Translations under genes and position numbers: made by a program | Source: a bacterium | GTDB lineage: Bacteria; Zixibacteria; MSB-5A5; GN15; FEB-12 | Length of the DNA: 64,000 nucleotides | Direction of reading: 5' to 3' | NCBI GenBank assembly: GCA_016708025.1 | Contig: JADJGQ010000002.1 | Location: forward strand, 558,001 to 622,000 | In this document: piece by piece, positions 43,552 to 51,377 of the stretch | Position numbering within the stretch: the stretch's first letter is position 1 | How the letters are laid out: every line of letters starts with the position of its first letter | The notes under the pieces: model-generated | Database searches by the model: none | What the model was told of the DNA's origin: nothing | Seen by the model: only the letters and a program-made list of their open reading frames with translations

Positions 43552-43587
43552 ATGCTTGCTCGCCTGGTTTCGGTCTCAGTCTACCGG

Positions 43588-43935
43588 TTAGTAGTTGCCG
43601 CGATTCGGTACAATACAGATGAACTCGAATTCTTCGTCGTACGGATTCTCAAACTGATGTTCGGTATTCGGCGGGACGAAGGCGAAATCCTTTTCGGTCA
43701 GTTCATGCACCTGATCGCCGATCCGGAGACGTCCGCGACCTTTGACGATATGATTGATATGTTCCCAGTCATGCTGGTGACGGGGGGTGAAGCCACCGGG
43801 CTGGAGGCGGAAAACGCGGAGAGTGTGGTCGGTCCAGCCCTCGGTGCCGCCGATGACATTGCACTTGGTCGCTTTGGAGACACCGGTCATATTGATCTCG
43901 GTCATTTTCATGTCAGTATATTTGACGACAGGCAT
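43588..43935 (-). CDS. Small single-domain cupin
   Basis: The protein has 115 residues with cupin motif 1 'TPRHQHDWEHINHIVKGRG' and motif 2 'FVPPNTEHQFEN', so the two His, Glu and third His that bind a metal are present. AGGAGG precedes the ATG. It lies directly upstream of the type III PKS gene on the same strand, so it may modify or cyclise a polyketide, but many such cupins have unrelated roles. A terminator for the gene behind it lies just upstream, so it starts its own transcript. Confidence 0.82.
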   Translation of the reverse strand: MPVVKYTDMKMTEINMTGVSKATKCNVIGGTEGWTDHTLRVFRLQPGGFTPRHQHDWEHINHIVKGRGRLRIGDQVHELTEKDFAFVPPNTEHQFENPYDEEFEFICIVPNRGNY

Positions 43936-43978
43936 TGGTCCTCCTGGGTTATGCTACAATATATACAATCTGAGGGAT

Positions 43979-44013
43979 AAAAAAAGACCCGCGTTGGAGA
44001 TCAAAGCGGGTCT
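43979..44013 (-). terminator. Intrinsic terminator for the Myb/SANT-like gene
   Basis: On the minus strand AGACCCGC (44006-44013) pairs with GCGGGTCT (43985-43992), followed by TTTTTTAT. A second hairpin GCAGCAC/GTGCTGC lies just before it at 44018-44037. Confidence 0.9.
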
Positions 44014-44054
44014 GTCGCAGCACGATCCTGTGCTGCAAAGGTTTGGCAGGACGC

Positions 44055-44417
44055 TTAGCGGCCGGAGCGCGAAGACTTGCGGCTGCGGCTGCGGCGAGCG
44101 GTCCAACGAGTGGTACGAGCGTAGCGCACTTTCGGGACCTTATTGAAGCGACGATTGACAACCTTCGTCACGCCAGTGTTGCCCTTCCAATTGGAGGGAT
44201 TGACCTTCTTGATGTTCAGCGAGGAAGCTTTGTAGCGGACGCTGTACACGGTACGGCCGAGCTGACGAGCGACCCAAGTGGTCTCGTTGACGCGATAGAA
44301 TTTGCGCATGAAAGCGATGTCTTTCGCGGTCCACGGCTTGCCACCCTGCTTCGCACGGCTGGTGAAACGAGTGCGAACGGACGCACGGTTGCTGGAACGG
44401 GTTCTCTTGAAAGCCAT
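44055..44417 (-). CDS. Small, very basic Myb/SANT-like DNA-binding protein
   Basis: The protein has 120 residues, highly enriched in Arg, Lys and Ser at both ends (FKRTRSSNRASVRTRFTSR; tail RSRSRKSSRSGR). The middle (about 28-72) is one Myb/SANT-like three-helix unit: 'PWTAKDIAFMRKFYRVNETT', 'WVARQLGRTVYSVRYKASSL', comparable to GcrA-like and other bacterial Myb folds. The frame opens at 44534, but AAAGGAG before the ATG at 44417 gives the start. A strong terminator follows. A nucleoid-associated or histone-like role is inferred from charge; no specific function is known. Confidence 0.78.
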   Translation of the reverse strand: MAFKRTRSSNRASVRTRFTSRAKQGGKPWTAKDIAFMRKFYRVNETTWVARQLGRTVYSVRYKASSLNIKKVNPSNWKGNTGVTKVVNRRFNKVPKVRYARTTRWTARRSRSRKSSRSGR

Positions 44418-44809
44418 TGTGAACTCCTTTAATGAGCGTTGACGATTGCGAACCGTGACATGGCTGAGTCCACGTTCGCTCTTTAGTGCAATTTCTATAC
44501 TTTGTATCGGCACTGATTTAAGATACTTAACCATATGTCGTTAGCTTTCTGAGCAGGCTTGCCGGGTTGAGCTTGTACTCATGAGTCGAATTTTGCGACC
44601 GCAAAAACTGATCGCACTTTCTATCAAGACTGATGAACAACCATTCATCGCAGAGCAGGAGGTAGTGAATCGATGCCTGTAACGTATTCCCCAGTAATGG
44701 GTTAGGCGAGCTAGGGCGGAGTCGGTAGTCGTCTCAACTGCCTGTGAATCAGCGGGTTTGAAGTTGCTACTCACTTTGAAAGGGCATAGATTGAGGCCGC
44801 GAGTCAAGC
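44418..44809. other. Intergenic region between divergent Myb-like and AI-2E genes
   Basis: No supported gene lies in these 392 bases. A TATAGA box on the minus strand (about 44495) with a weak TTAAAT partner may serve the Myb-like gene. The one open frame here (44541-44843, -) overlaps the transporter start antisense and has no protein-like features. Confidence 0.4.
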
Positions 44810-45922
44810 ATGACCATGAAACGACATTACCTCTCCATCTCACTTTTTTTAACGGTCGCGGCCGCGGTCATCTTCCTTTTCTATAAACTGCTCGCGCCAT
44901 TTTTCGCGCCGCTGATGTGGGCGACCGTGTTTGCGATCCTCTTTCATCCGCTGTACAAGAGATTACTCAAGCGAGTCAAGCGGCCCGGGCTCGCATCGAT
45001 ACTGATCCTCTTCCTCATCATCATAGTGATCATTGGACCAGTCGTACTTCTGTCGGTGATGCTGGTTGAACAGGCGGCGAGTGCTGTTCAACGGGTGACG
45101 GAAATGCGCCAGTCCGGTCAACTGGACACAATCTGGTCACAGGTGGCGCCATGGTGGGATAGTGTGGTGCAACGGTTGAGTCCCTACGTGGATATTCAGA
45201 AGCTGGACCTTCGTGCAATGACCGAAGATGCGGTGAGCTGGCTCGGCAACTTTTTTGTCAACCAGACCTCCTGGATAATCGCTAATGTCTCGAAAGCGAT
45301 CTTCTATTTCCTGCTGATGCTGTTCACGCTCTATTACCTGCTGAAGGACGGGGAGAAACTAGTCGAACGGATCGCTGCTTTGATGCCGTTGGAGCGATCA
45401 CGCACGAATGCCATGCTTAAGGAACTTCATGGGATCATCAATTCGACCATGATTAGTGGGATTGTCATCGCGCTGATCCAGGGAGCGGTGGGCGGTATGA
45501 TGTTTGCCCTGGTCGGAATCCCCTCGGCACTTTTCTGGGGAGCGATCATGGCGTTTCTGTCGGTCATCCCATTATTGGGAGCCTTCATCATCTATGTTCC
45601 GGCGGGACTCATTCTGATCATCAACGGCGATGTCGTCCAGGGGTGTATAATTATAGGAGTTGGTACGCTGATCGTCAGCCAGATAGATAATTTCCTTCGT
45701 CCGTATATGGTCGCCGGTGGGACAAACATGCATCCGTTGATGCTTTTTCTTTCCATGACGGGCGGAATTGCCTTGCTGGGGATCGAAGGATTGATCGCCG
45801 GACCGCTCGTGGCGGCAGCGTTTGTGACGATTCTCGAAGTGTTTGAGATTGAGATCGGACCCTGGAAAAGCGAAGCAGCTCCGCTGGAGCAGCCACCCTC
45901 GCCTGATTCAGCCGCGCAGTGA
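44810..45922 (+). CDS. AI-2E/PerM family membrane protein
   Basis: The protein has 370 residues and about eight helices. Family marks include 'LAPFFAPLMWATVFAILFHPLYKRL' in parts, 'YYLLKDGEKLVERIAALMPL', 'GAVGGMMFALVGIPSALFWG', 'IPLLGAFIIYVPAGLILI' and 'QIDNFLRPYMVAGGTNMHPL'. Family members export AI-2 or act as Na+/H+ antiporters; the substrate is not predictable. Two ATGs (44810 and 44816) are possible starts. It is monocistronic. Confidence 0.9.
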   Translation: MTMKRHYLSISLFLTVAAAVIFLFYKLLAPFFAPLMWATVFAILFHPLYKRLLKRVKRPGLASILILFLIIIVIIGPVVLLSVMLVEQAASAVQRVTEMRQSGQLDTIWSQVAPWWDSVVQRLSPYVDIQKLDLRAMTEDAVSWLGNFFVNQTSWIIANVSKAIFYFLLMLFTLYYLLKDGEKLVERIAALMPLERSRTNAMLKELHGIINSTMISGIVIALIQGAVGGMMFALVGIPSALFWGAIMAFLSVIPLLGAFIIYVPAGLILIINGDVVQGCIIIGVGTLIVSQIDNFLRPYMVAGGTNMHPLMLFLSMTGGIALLGIEGLIAGPLVAAAFVTILEVFEIEIGPWKSEAAPLEQPPSPDSAAQ

Positions 45923-45935
45923 CTTGCGATGCTAA

Positions 45936-46292
45936 CTAATTTCCTGGCGTAAACAATCCCATCAAATTCCCGGATGGATCCTTGAAATGGGCGTAAAAGC
46001 CGGTTCCGGGGATGACTGATTTCGGGACAACCAACTCGCCGCCTGCAGAAACGACTTTCTCGCAGGAGATCTCGATATCTTCCACATATATATAGAGGAC
46101 AGAGGTAGCGTTGATGCGGGACCGCTCGGTCCGAAAGATGCCGCCTCCGATTCCATTTGGGCCACTGGAAAATGTTGAGTAGGCGATTTGCTTTGGATCG
46201 GTGAACTCCCATCCAAAGACGGTCTGGTAGAAAGCGGCGGCACGGGGAACATCAACCGCTCCCATCTCAACATACACGATCGGCTGTGGCAT
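45936..46292 (-). CDS. VOC/glyoxalase superfamily protein
   Basis: The protein has 118 residues: one VOC unit with paired beta-alpha-beta-beta-beta modules, 'VYVEMGAVDVPRAAAFYQTV', 'FGWEF', 'VEDIEISCEKVVSAGGELVV' and 'HFKDPSGNLMGLFTP', the last giving the typical C-terminal metal-region motif. GGGAGAGGT precedes the ATG. Members include glyoxalases, dioxygenases and antibiotic-binding proteins; no specific role can be given. Confidence 0.85.
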   Translation of the reverse strand: MPQPIVYVEMGAVDVPRAAAFYQTVFGWEFTDPKQIAYSTFSSGPNGIGGGIFRTERSRINATSVLYIYVEDIEISCEKVVSAGGELVVPKSVIPGTGFYAHFKDPSGNLMGLFTPGN

Positions 46293-46372
46293 CGGACCTC
46301 TCCCGAATAGGTTACTGATTTCTGCTCAACAACATAGCAGTGGAAGGCTGTTGGGTCAACCTGGAATCCGCC

Positions 46373-46400
46373 TTGTCGTTTTTCGATTATTGCGTATACT
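46373..46400 (+). promoter_or_regulatory. Leaderless promoter of the epimerase gene
   Basis: TTGTCG (46373-46378), a 16-base spacer and TATACT (46395-46400) are followed by seven bases and then the ATG at 46408. No Shine-Dalgarno is present. Confidence 0.65.
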
Positions 46401-46407
46401 TGGACAT

Positions 46408-47466
46408 ATGAAGAATAAACGAATATTGGTGACTGGCGGGGCGGGGTTTCTTGGATACCATCTGGCTCAAAATCTTCCACGCCGCGAAATAGCCTTCCTG
46501 GCCTGCAATGATATCGCGCCCTTTTTCAAGGATGAATATCCCAAAGATTCGTTACTGGTAAATGTCGATGTCCGCGATGCGGACGCAATGTACCGTCTGA
46601 TCCATGACAACAAGATAGATATCATCGTGCACTGCGCGGCGGCGTTGCCGCTCTGGCCGCGTGAAGAGATCATGTCGACCAATATCGCCGGGGTTCGGAA
46701 TACCCTGACCCAGGCGCAGAAATGCGGAGTCGAACGAGTCATTTTCATCAGCTCAACCGCGGTCTATGGCGTTCCGGAAAAACATCCGCTGGTTGAGACC
46801 GATCCGGTCGAAGGGGTCGGGGCGTATGGGGAATCGAAAATCGCCGGCGAAGAGGTATGCGCGGAATTCCGCGCCGCGGGTATGTGTGTGCCGGTGATCC
46901 GGCCCAAGACATTTATCGGGACAGCACGGCTCGGCGTATTCCAGATACTTTATGATTGGGTTGACTCGGGGAAGCGGATTCCGATCATCGGTAAGGGGGA
47001 TAATCTCTATCAGTTGCTCGAAGTGACCGACCTGATCGAGGCGATCTTCCTGGCAGGTTCCGCGCCGCCGGAAGTCGCCAATGACATATTTAATGTCGGG
47101 GCACAGCGCTTCGAAAAGGTAAAGCTGGATGTTGGCGCCTTGTGCGACTTTGCCGGAAACGGCGCGAAGGTCCTTCCAACTCCTGCCCCACTAGTCAAAG
47201 GTGCGCTGGCGGTCTTTGAGTTCATGAAGATCTCGCCGCTTTACAAGTGGGTATATGGGACAGCGGACAAAGACTCGTTTGTGTCGACCGAAAAGATCGA
47301 GAAAAAGCTTGGCTGGAAATCGAATTATTCAAACCAGGATGCTTTGATCGGTTCGCACAAATGGTATCTCGAACATAAGGATGAATTGAAATACGCCAAG
47401 GCGGGGGTGACTCACCGGGTCGGCTGGGATCAGGGGATATTGAAGTTCATCAAGCGATGGATGTAA
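46408..47466 (+). CDS. NAD-dependent epimerase/dehydratase (extended SDR)
   Basis: The protein has 352 residues. The nucleotide site 'ILVTGGAGFLGYHLA' is at the N-terminus; the catalytic set is 'ISSTAVYG' with Y-x3-K in 'GAYGESKIAGEEV'. The extended C-terminal domain includes 'FNVGAQRFEKVKLDVG'. The family covers sugar-nucleotide epimerases, hydroxysteroid-type dehydrogenases and reductases; the substrate is unknown. The ATG at 46408 is chosen because the Rossmann strand starts there and a -10 box ends seven bases upstream. Confidence 0.88.
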   Translation: MKNKRILVTGGAGFLGYHLAQNLPRREIAFLACNDIAPFFKDEYPKDSLLVNVDVRDADAMYRLIHDNKIDIIVHCAAALPLWPREEIMSTNIAGVRNTLTQAQKCGVERVIFISSTAVYGVPEKHPLVETDPVEGVGAYGESKIAGEEVCAEFRAAGMCVPVIRPKTFIGTARLGVFQILYDWVDSGKRIPIIGKGDNLYQLLEVTDLIEAIFLAGSAPPEVANDIFNVGAQRFEKVKLDVGALCDFAGNGAKVLPTPAPLVKGALAVFEFMKISPLYKWVYGTADKDSFVSTEKIEKKLGWKSNYSNQDALIGSHKWYLEHKDELKYAKAGVTHRVGWDQGILKFIKRWM

Positions 47467-47468
47467 CG

Positions 47469-48521
47469 CTATTTTCTGATCACCACAGTCTCTGATTTGC
47501 CGGCGCGCGATACCTGAACCGCGATCGAACCGCGCTCGGTACCATCGAATAACATCTCCATAAGTTCTTTGTGCGTGCGGGGGCGAACACCGCCGACGCG
47601 CGTGATGATATCACCGATGCGGAGCCCGGCTTTGTAGCCGAGACGACCGTTGTCAATCTTATCGATCACCAACTGATTATTGTCGTTTATCCTGACCGCA
47701 AAGCCCAACTGCCCTTTGGCGGGGAGACCATCGACCGTCTCCCGGCGCGATTCACCCGCAGTTTGATCCGCCATCGGGCTGACTGCCGCCACCAGGCGGG
47801 AATCAGTCGGTTCTTTTCCCAACCAGACCAACAGAGGTTTCTCCGGCGTGAGCACCCAGCTTGACTGGAGATACTGCTCGTAGAGATCGCGGGCGGGGAG
47901 TCCATCTCTCCAGAATGGCGATTGATAGGAGGCGACGGCTGAGTCCGGGCCGAGGATAATTCTGGCGGTCGAATAAGCGAGATGAAAGGCGAGCATGTCG
48001 CGGTTGTACGGACCAGGTTGTGCGAGCGGGTGATTTTTCAGCGTACTGGTCAGGTCAGCACGTCGGGACTCACCCTCGAGCAGAAGCCGCTGAGCCAACT
48101 GATAGATCAGGTTGAGTTTGGTTGGGGAGCCCGATGGTACCGCCTCGGTCAAAGCGCCAACGCGAATGCCGCTGATCGGCAGGATCAGCGGATCAGGATT
48201 GCCAGTGGTCGGATAGTAGCGAAGGAGGGTGACGTTGATCGTCTGGCGCTCCCAGGGGATACCGGCAAGCTCTGAGAGTATCCAGAGGACGGAATCACCG
48301 GTTTGCAGCCAGAATGAATCGAGTTCGACGGTGTGCGCCAGTACCCACCGCTGATCATCAATTGCGGCGGTTGTGCGATAATAGGTCGGGTAAAGACTGG
48401 TCTGCAGTTCGACATTCTCTTTGTCGAAGAGGACAGTCGGTCGCGACTGGAGGTATGAATCCGGCTGCGCCATGAGTGACGCAGCCAGAATGAAAATTAA
48501 TATCAGGCAATAACGGTACAT
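47469..48521 (-). CDS. Secreted PDZ-domain protein
   Basis: The protein has 350 residues with a signal peptide (MYRYCLILIFILAASLMA) and a mostly unrecognised middle (about 20-255) with helices resembling a gluzincin peptidase scaffold but no HExxH seen. A C-terminal PDZ domain follows (about 265-350): 'LGFAVRINDNNQLVIDKIDN', 'GLRIGDIITRVGGVRPRTHK'. It may be a degenerate peptidase of the M61-like layout or an adaptor for periplasmic proteolysis. The promoter at 48528-48556 sits six bases before the ATG, and no Shine-Dalgarno is seen. Confidence 0.78.
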   Translation of the reverse strand: MYRYCLILIFILAASLMAQPDSYLQSRPTVLFDKENVELQTSLYPTYYRTTAAIDDQRWVLAHTVELDSFWLQTGDSVLWILSELAGIPWERQTINVTLLRYYPTTGNPDPLILPISGIRVGALTEAVPSGSPTKLNLIYQLAQRLLLEGESRRADLTSTLKNHPLAQPGPYNRDMLAFHLAYSTARIILGPDSAVASYQSPFWRDGLPARDLYEQYLQSSWVLTPEKPLLVWLGKEPTDSRLVAAVSPMADQTAGESRRETVDGLPAKGQLGFAVRINDNNQLVIDKIDNGRLGYKAGLRIGDIITRVGGVRPRTHKELMEMLFDGTERGSIAVQVSRAGKSETVVIRK

Positions 48522-48527
48522 GCAGCG

Positions 48528-48556
48528 ATAGTACTAGTCGCAACTCGTTGGTGCAA
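48528..48556 (-). promoter_or_regulatory. Leaderless promoter of the PDZ protein gene
   Basis: On the minus strand TTGCAC (48551-48556), a 17-base spacer and TACTAT (48528-48533) are followed by six bases and then the ATG at 48521. The predicted start of transcription falls on the A of the ATG. Confidence 0.75.
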
Positions 48557-48567
48557 GCAAAACCGGA

Positions 48568-49440
48568 TCATCGTATGGTCGGCTCCTGAGGGAATGCCGG
48601 CTGCTGATCGAGCGGAATGTCCAACAGCCTGAAATAAAACAGGGTAACGGCTGAGTGGAAAAACGAGCCGTAGAGGCCATCGACTACCAGCAATAGCAAC
48701 AGCCCGATCGGTATCCCGATCAAGAGAGCGGGGATCAAGCCCCCCTCGGTCGCGAGCGCCATGGCGACAAACGGGGCGGCGACCACCACGAAGATCATGA
48801 TGATTACGAAGCTCATGGCAATGGCCAGGACGATCAGGATCAGGGCAAACTTGAAACAGGTACCGAGATAGGTCCGGAAAAGGAAGTAGGCTTCATCGAG
48901 TGCATCACTGATCCCGGAGCCGCGAACGACGATCGCGCGCTGGGAGAACCAGTAGAGCATCAGAACAGTGACCAGTCCGGCGATAAAGGCCGGCAAAAGA
49001 ATGATCAGTCCAAGAATCCCAATTACCCAATGGATAAGGAACAGGAGTACGGCCGGCAGGATGATTATTATCGCCAGGGCAACCACCGCTCCGAAAAGAA
49101 GGATGCCGAGGCCGAGGAAGCGGAGGAAGTTGTCGACGCCTATAGAGAAGGAACTTCCGAACGTATAGACACCGCCGCGAGTCAATTTGTTGACAGCATC
49201 GATATGTGCGGCTGAGGAGATAAAGTGCATGATGAACAAAAATAGCCCCACGACTACTCCGATCATCAGAATGGTCATAAAAGCCGGGCTGGAGATTATC
49301 GACTGTATCTGGCCGTAGTCATCGCTGTTGATCAGGCCGTTGAGGTTGCCGATGCTTTCAATGAAGAGTCCAAACACCCAAAGAGATTTGTATCTCCAGG
49401 CGATATCCCAGGACCGCTGCAGGATAGACCCAAACTCCAT
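48568..49440 (-). CDS. Polytopic membrane protein of unknown function
   Basis: The protein has 290 residues with about six or seven long hydrophobic helices and few charged loops: 'ILQRSWDIAWRYKSLWVFGL' at the start, then 'FMTILMIGVVVGLFLFIMHF', 'ALAIIIILPAVLLFLIHWVI' and others. The pattern resembles the membrane domain found in some glycerophosphodiesterase-related proteins, but no catalytic part is present. The frame opens at 49557; GAGGAG six bases before the ATG at 49440 gives the start. Confidence 0.78.
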   Translation of the reverse strand: MEFGSILQRSWDIAWRYKSLWVFGLFIESIGNLNGLINSDDYGQIQSIISSPAFMTILMIGVVVGLFLFIMHFISSAAHIDAVNKLTRGGVYTFGSSFSIGVDNFLRFLGLGILLFGAVVALAIIIILPAVLLFLIHWVIGILGLIILLPAFIAGLVTVLMLYWFSQRAIVVRGSGISDALDEAYFLFRTYLGTCFKFALILIVLAIAMSFVIIMIFVVVAAPFVAMALATEGGLIPALLIGIPIGLLLLLVVDGLYGSFFHSAVTLFYFRLLDIPLDQQPAFPQEPTIR

Positions 49441-49587
49441 TGTCATCTCCTCGTCTGTGATTGTGTGATCGACCCAATATACTTCCAGAGAAAAGTTCGG
49501 GGCAATCAAAAAGCGGATTGAAAAATCAAACTTGATTTGGTCCACTATCGCCCGCACCTTTGCGCTGAAGAAACGAAAGGTGAAAGT

Positions 49588-49986
49588 ATGTTGAGTCGTA
49601 CGAAACGCTACAGTTTGCTGGTATTACTTGCGCTTGGATTGATTATTCACGGTTGCGGCACGGAAGAGCAGGAGAGTAGTGCACTGCCGGGAGACACCAC
49701 TACTGCCGCCAATACTGAAGAGAGTAAGGGACGGGATAGCGTGTCAGTTACTCTGGTAGGGCAGGATTCCGTCACGGTGTTAGAACTGCTCCAGATGTCG
49801 CACTATGTGGAATCGCGGTCGACCGCCATGGGGTCATTTGTGACAGGGATCGACTCGATTCGGGGTGGAACGTCGGGCTACTGGGTATATACGATCAACG
49901 ACACAGTCCCTAAGACTGCGGCAGACAAGATGTTCACTCGGTCAGGGGATACGGTGGTCTGGAAATTTCGGGTCCCATCCGAGTAA
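49588..49986 (+). CDS. DUF4430-domain lipoprotein
   Basis: The protein has 132 residues. A lipoprotein signal ends at 'LIIHGCG' (lipobox Cys about residue 24). A Ser/Thr/Glu-rich linker is followed by a DUF4430/transcobalamin-C-like beta domain: 'VTVLELLQMSHYVESRSTAM', 'GTSGYWVYTINDTVPKTAAD', 'SGDTVVWKFRV'. Such domains bind ligands or partners outside the membrane; here nothing points to a substrate. GAAAGGTGA precedes the ATG. It lies 55 bases before kdsA on the same strand. Confidence 0.82.
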   Translation: MLSRTKRYSLLVLLALGLIIHGCGTEEQESSALPGDTTTAANTEESKGRDSVSVTLVGQDSVTVLELLQMSHYVESRSTAMGSFVTGIDSIRGGTSGYWVYTINDTVPKTAADKMFTRSGDTVVWKFRVPSE

Positions 49987-50041
49987 ACCGACTGCCAGAT
50001 ATTAGCTTCCCTTTTTGGACCGGGGATATATATTCCCCGTC

Positions 50042-50848
50042 ATGACGCTGGAGACAATGCGGCGAATCGAACAAGGGGAGTTTTTTCTGATTGCCGGACC
50101 CTGTGTGGCAGAGTCCGCCGACCTCTGTCTGCGAGTGGCGGAATCGGTCAACAGTCTGGCCCAGAAATACAACATCCCGTACATATTCAAGACCTCTTAT
50201 ATCAAGGCGAATCGCCTTTCGGGGGAGACCTATACCGGACCGGGGCTGGAGAAGGGGCTGGAGATACTGGCCAGAATCAAATCGACTTTCGGCATTCCGG
50301 TTCTTACCGACATCCACGAGACCACTGAGATAGCCGCGGTGGCGCAGGTAGTCGATGTCCTGCAGATACCGGCGTTTCTCTGCCGCCAGACCGAACTGGT
50401 CGTGCAGGCGGCAGCCACCGGCAAATGGATCAATATCAAAAAAGGGCAATTTCTGGCTCCGGATGATATGGAGCAGATCGCGCATAAAGCGGGCACCAAA
50501 AAGGTAATGCTGACCGAACGAGGGGCATCCTTTGGCTACCGCAATCTGGTGGTCGATTTCCGTTCATTACTGATCATGAAAAAAACTGGCCTTCCGGTGG
50601 TCTTTGATGCTACGCACTCGCTGCAATTGCCGGGTGGGGCGGGGAAAGAGTCCTCGGGACAGCCGGAGTTTGCGCTCCCCCTCGCGCGGGCGGCTGCGGC
50701 AGTTGGAATCGATGGGCTGTTTATCGAAACACATACCAATCCATCGGAAGCAAAATCGGACCGCGCTACCCAGCTCCCGCTTGAGGCGATGCCCAAATTG
50801 ATCGAACAAGTGACCGCGATTCGCGAGGCGGTGAAGTCGCATGGCTAA
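50042..50848 (+). CDS. kdsA: 3-deoxy-8-phosphooctulonate synthase
   Basis: The protein has 268 residues, the usual KdsA size. It shows 'FFLIAGPCVAES', 'FKTSYIKANRLS', 'GIPVLTDIHE', 'LQIPAFLCRQTELV', 'NIKKGQFLAP' and 'PVVFDATHSLQLPGG'. 'NIKKGQF' without the N-terminal Cys-rich set does not by itself settle metal dependence. It condenses arabinose-5-phosphate with PEP to KDO-8-phosphate for LPS. The ATG at 50042 has a TATATT box seven bases upstream and no Shine-Dalgarno. It overlaps kdsC by eight bases. Confidence 0.95.
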   Translation: MTLETMRRIEQGEFFLIAGPCVAESADLCLRVAESVNSLAQKYNIPYIFKTSYIKANRLSGETYTGPGLEKGLEILARIKSTFGIPVLTDIHETTEIAAVAQVVDVLQIPAFLCRQTELVVQAAATGKWINIKKGQFLAPDDMEQIAHKAGTKKVMLTERGASFGYRNLVVDFRSLLIMKKTGLPVVFDATHSLQLPGGAGKESSGQPEFALPLARAAAAVGIDGLFIETHTNPSEAKSDRATQLPLEAMPKLIEQVTAIREAVKSHG

Positions 50849-51377
50849 AGTGCAGTTGACCCGCGAACAGATGCGGGAACGGTTTAAGCAGGTCAGGCTG
50901 CTGGCGCTCGATGTCGACGGTGTGCTGACTGATGATTCCATCTATTTCGGTCCGGATGGATTCGAAATGAAGCGGTTCAATATCTCGGACGGCTTCTTCA
51001 TGGTGCTGGCGATGCGGAGCGGGCTGGAACTGGCGATAGTTTCCGGTCGCTACTCTCCCGCGACGGACACCCGCATGAAAGATCTCGGCGTGACGCACGT
51101 ACTGCAGGGGAAGAAAAACAAAGTGGAACTGATCGAACCGTTGTTGGAGAAATTGCAGATCGGGTTCCATGAAGTGGCATTTGTCGGAAATGAACTTCTG
51201 GATATCGGGTTGGCGAAGCGGGTGGGATTGCCGATCGGAGTACGCAATTCCGCGCCGGAGTATCTTGAAGTGGTAGAATATGTCGCCGTGCAATCAGGCG
51301 GCGCTGGGGCGGTGCGCGAAGTGATCCAGCTCTATTTTGAGGCGGTCGGCAAAAACCCGATCGAGTATGTGATTTGA
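50841..51377 (+). CDS. kdsC: 3-deoxy-8-phosphooctulonate phosphatase (HAD family)
   Basis: The protein has 178 residues, a cap-less HAD phosphatase: motif I 'LLALDVDGVLTDDSIYF' (nucleophile Asp in DVDG), motif II 'AIVSGRYS', and motifs III-IV 'VAFVGNELLDIGLAKRVGLP'. 'GNELLD' stands where most KdsC have 'GDDxxD', so the first acidic residue of motif IV is Asn-Glu; activity is still likely. It removes phosphate from KDO-8-phosphate. It overlaps kdsA upstream and kdsD downstream, so the three are translationally coupled. Confidence 0.93.
   Translation: MAKVQLTREQMRERFKQVRLLALDVDGVLTDDSIYFGPDGFEMKRFNISDGFFMVLAMRSGLELAIVSGRYSPATDTRMKDLGVTHVLQGKKNKVELIEPLLEKLQIGFHEVAFVGNELLDIGLAKRVGLPIGVRNSAPEYLEVVEYVAVQSGGAGAVREVIQLYFEAVGKNPIEYVI

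Noticed and set aside
44541..44843. 100-codon frame on the minus strand
   Set aside because: It overlaps the start of the AI-2E gene antisense; composition is not protein-like.
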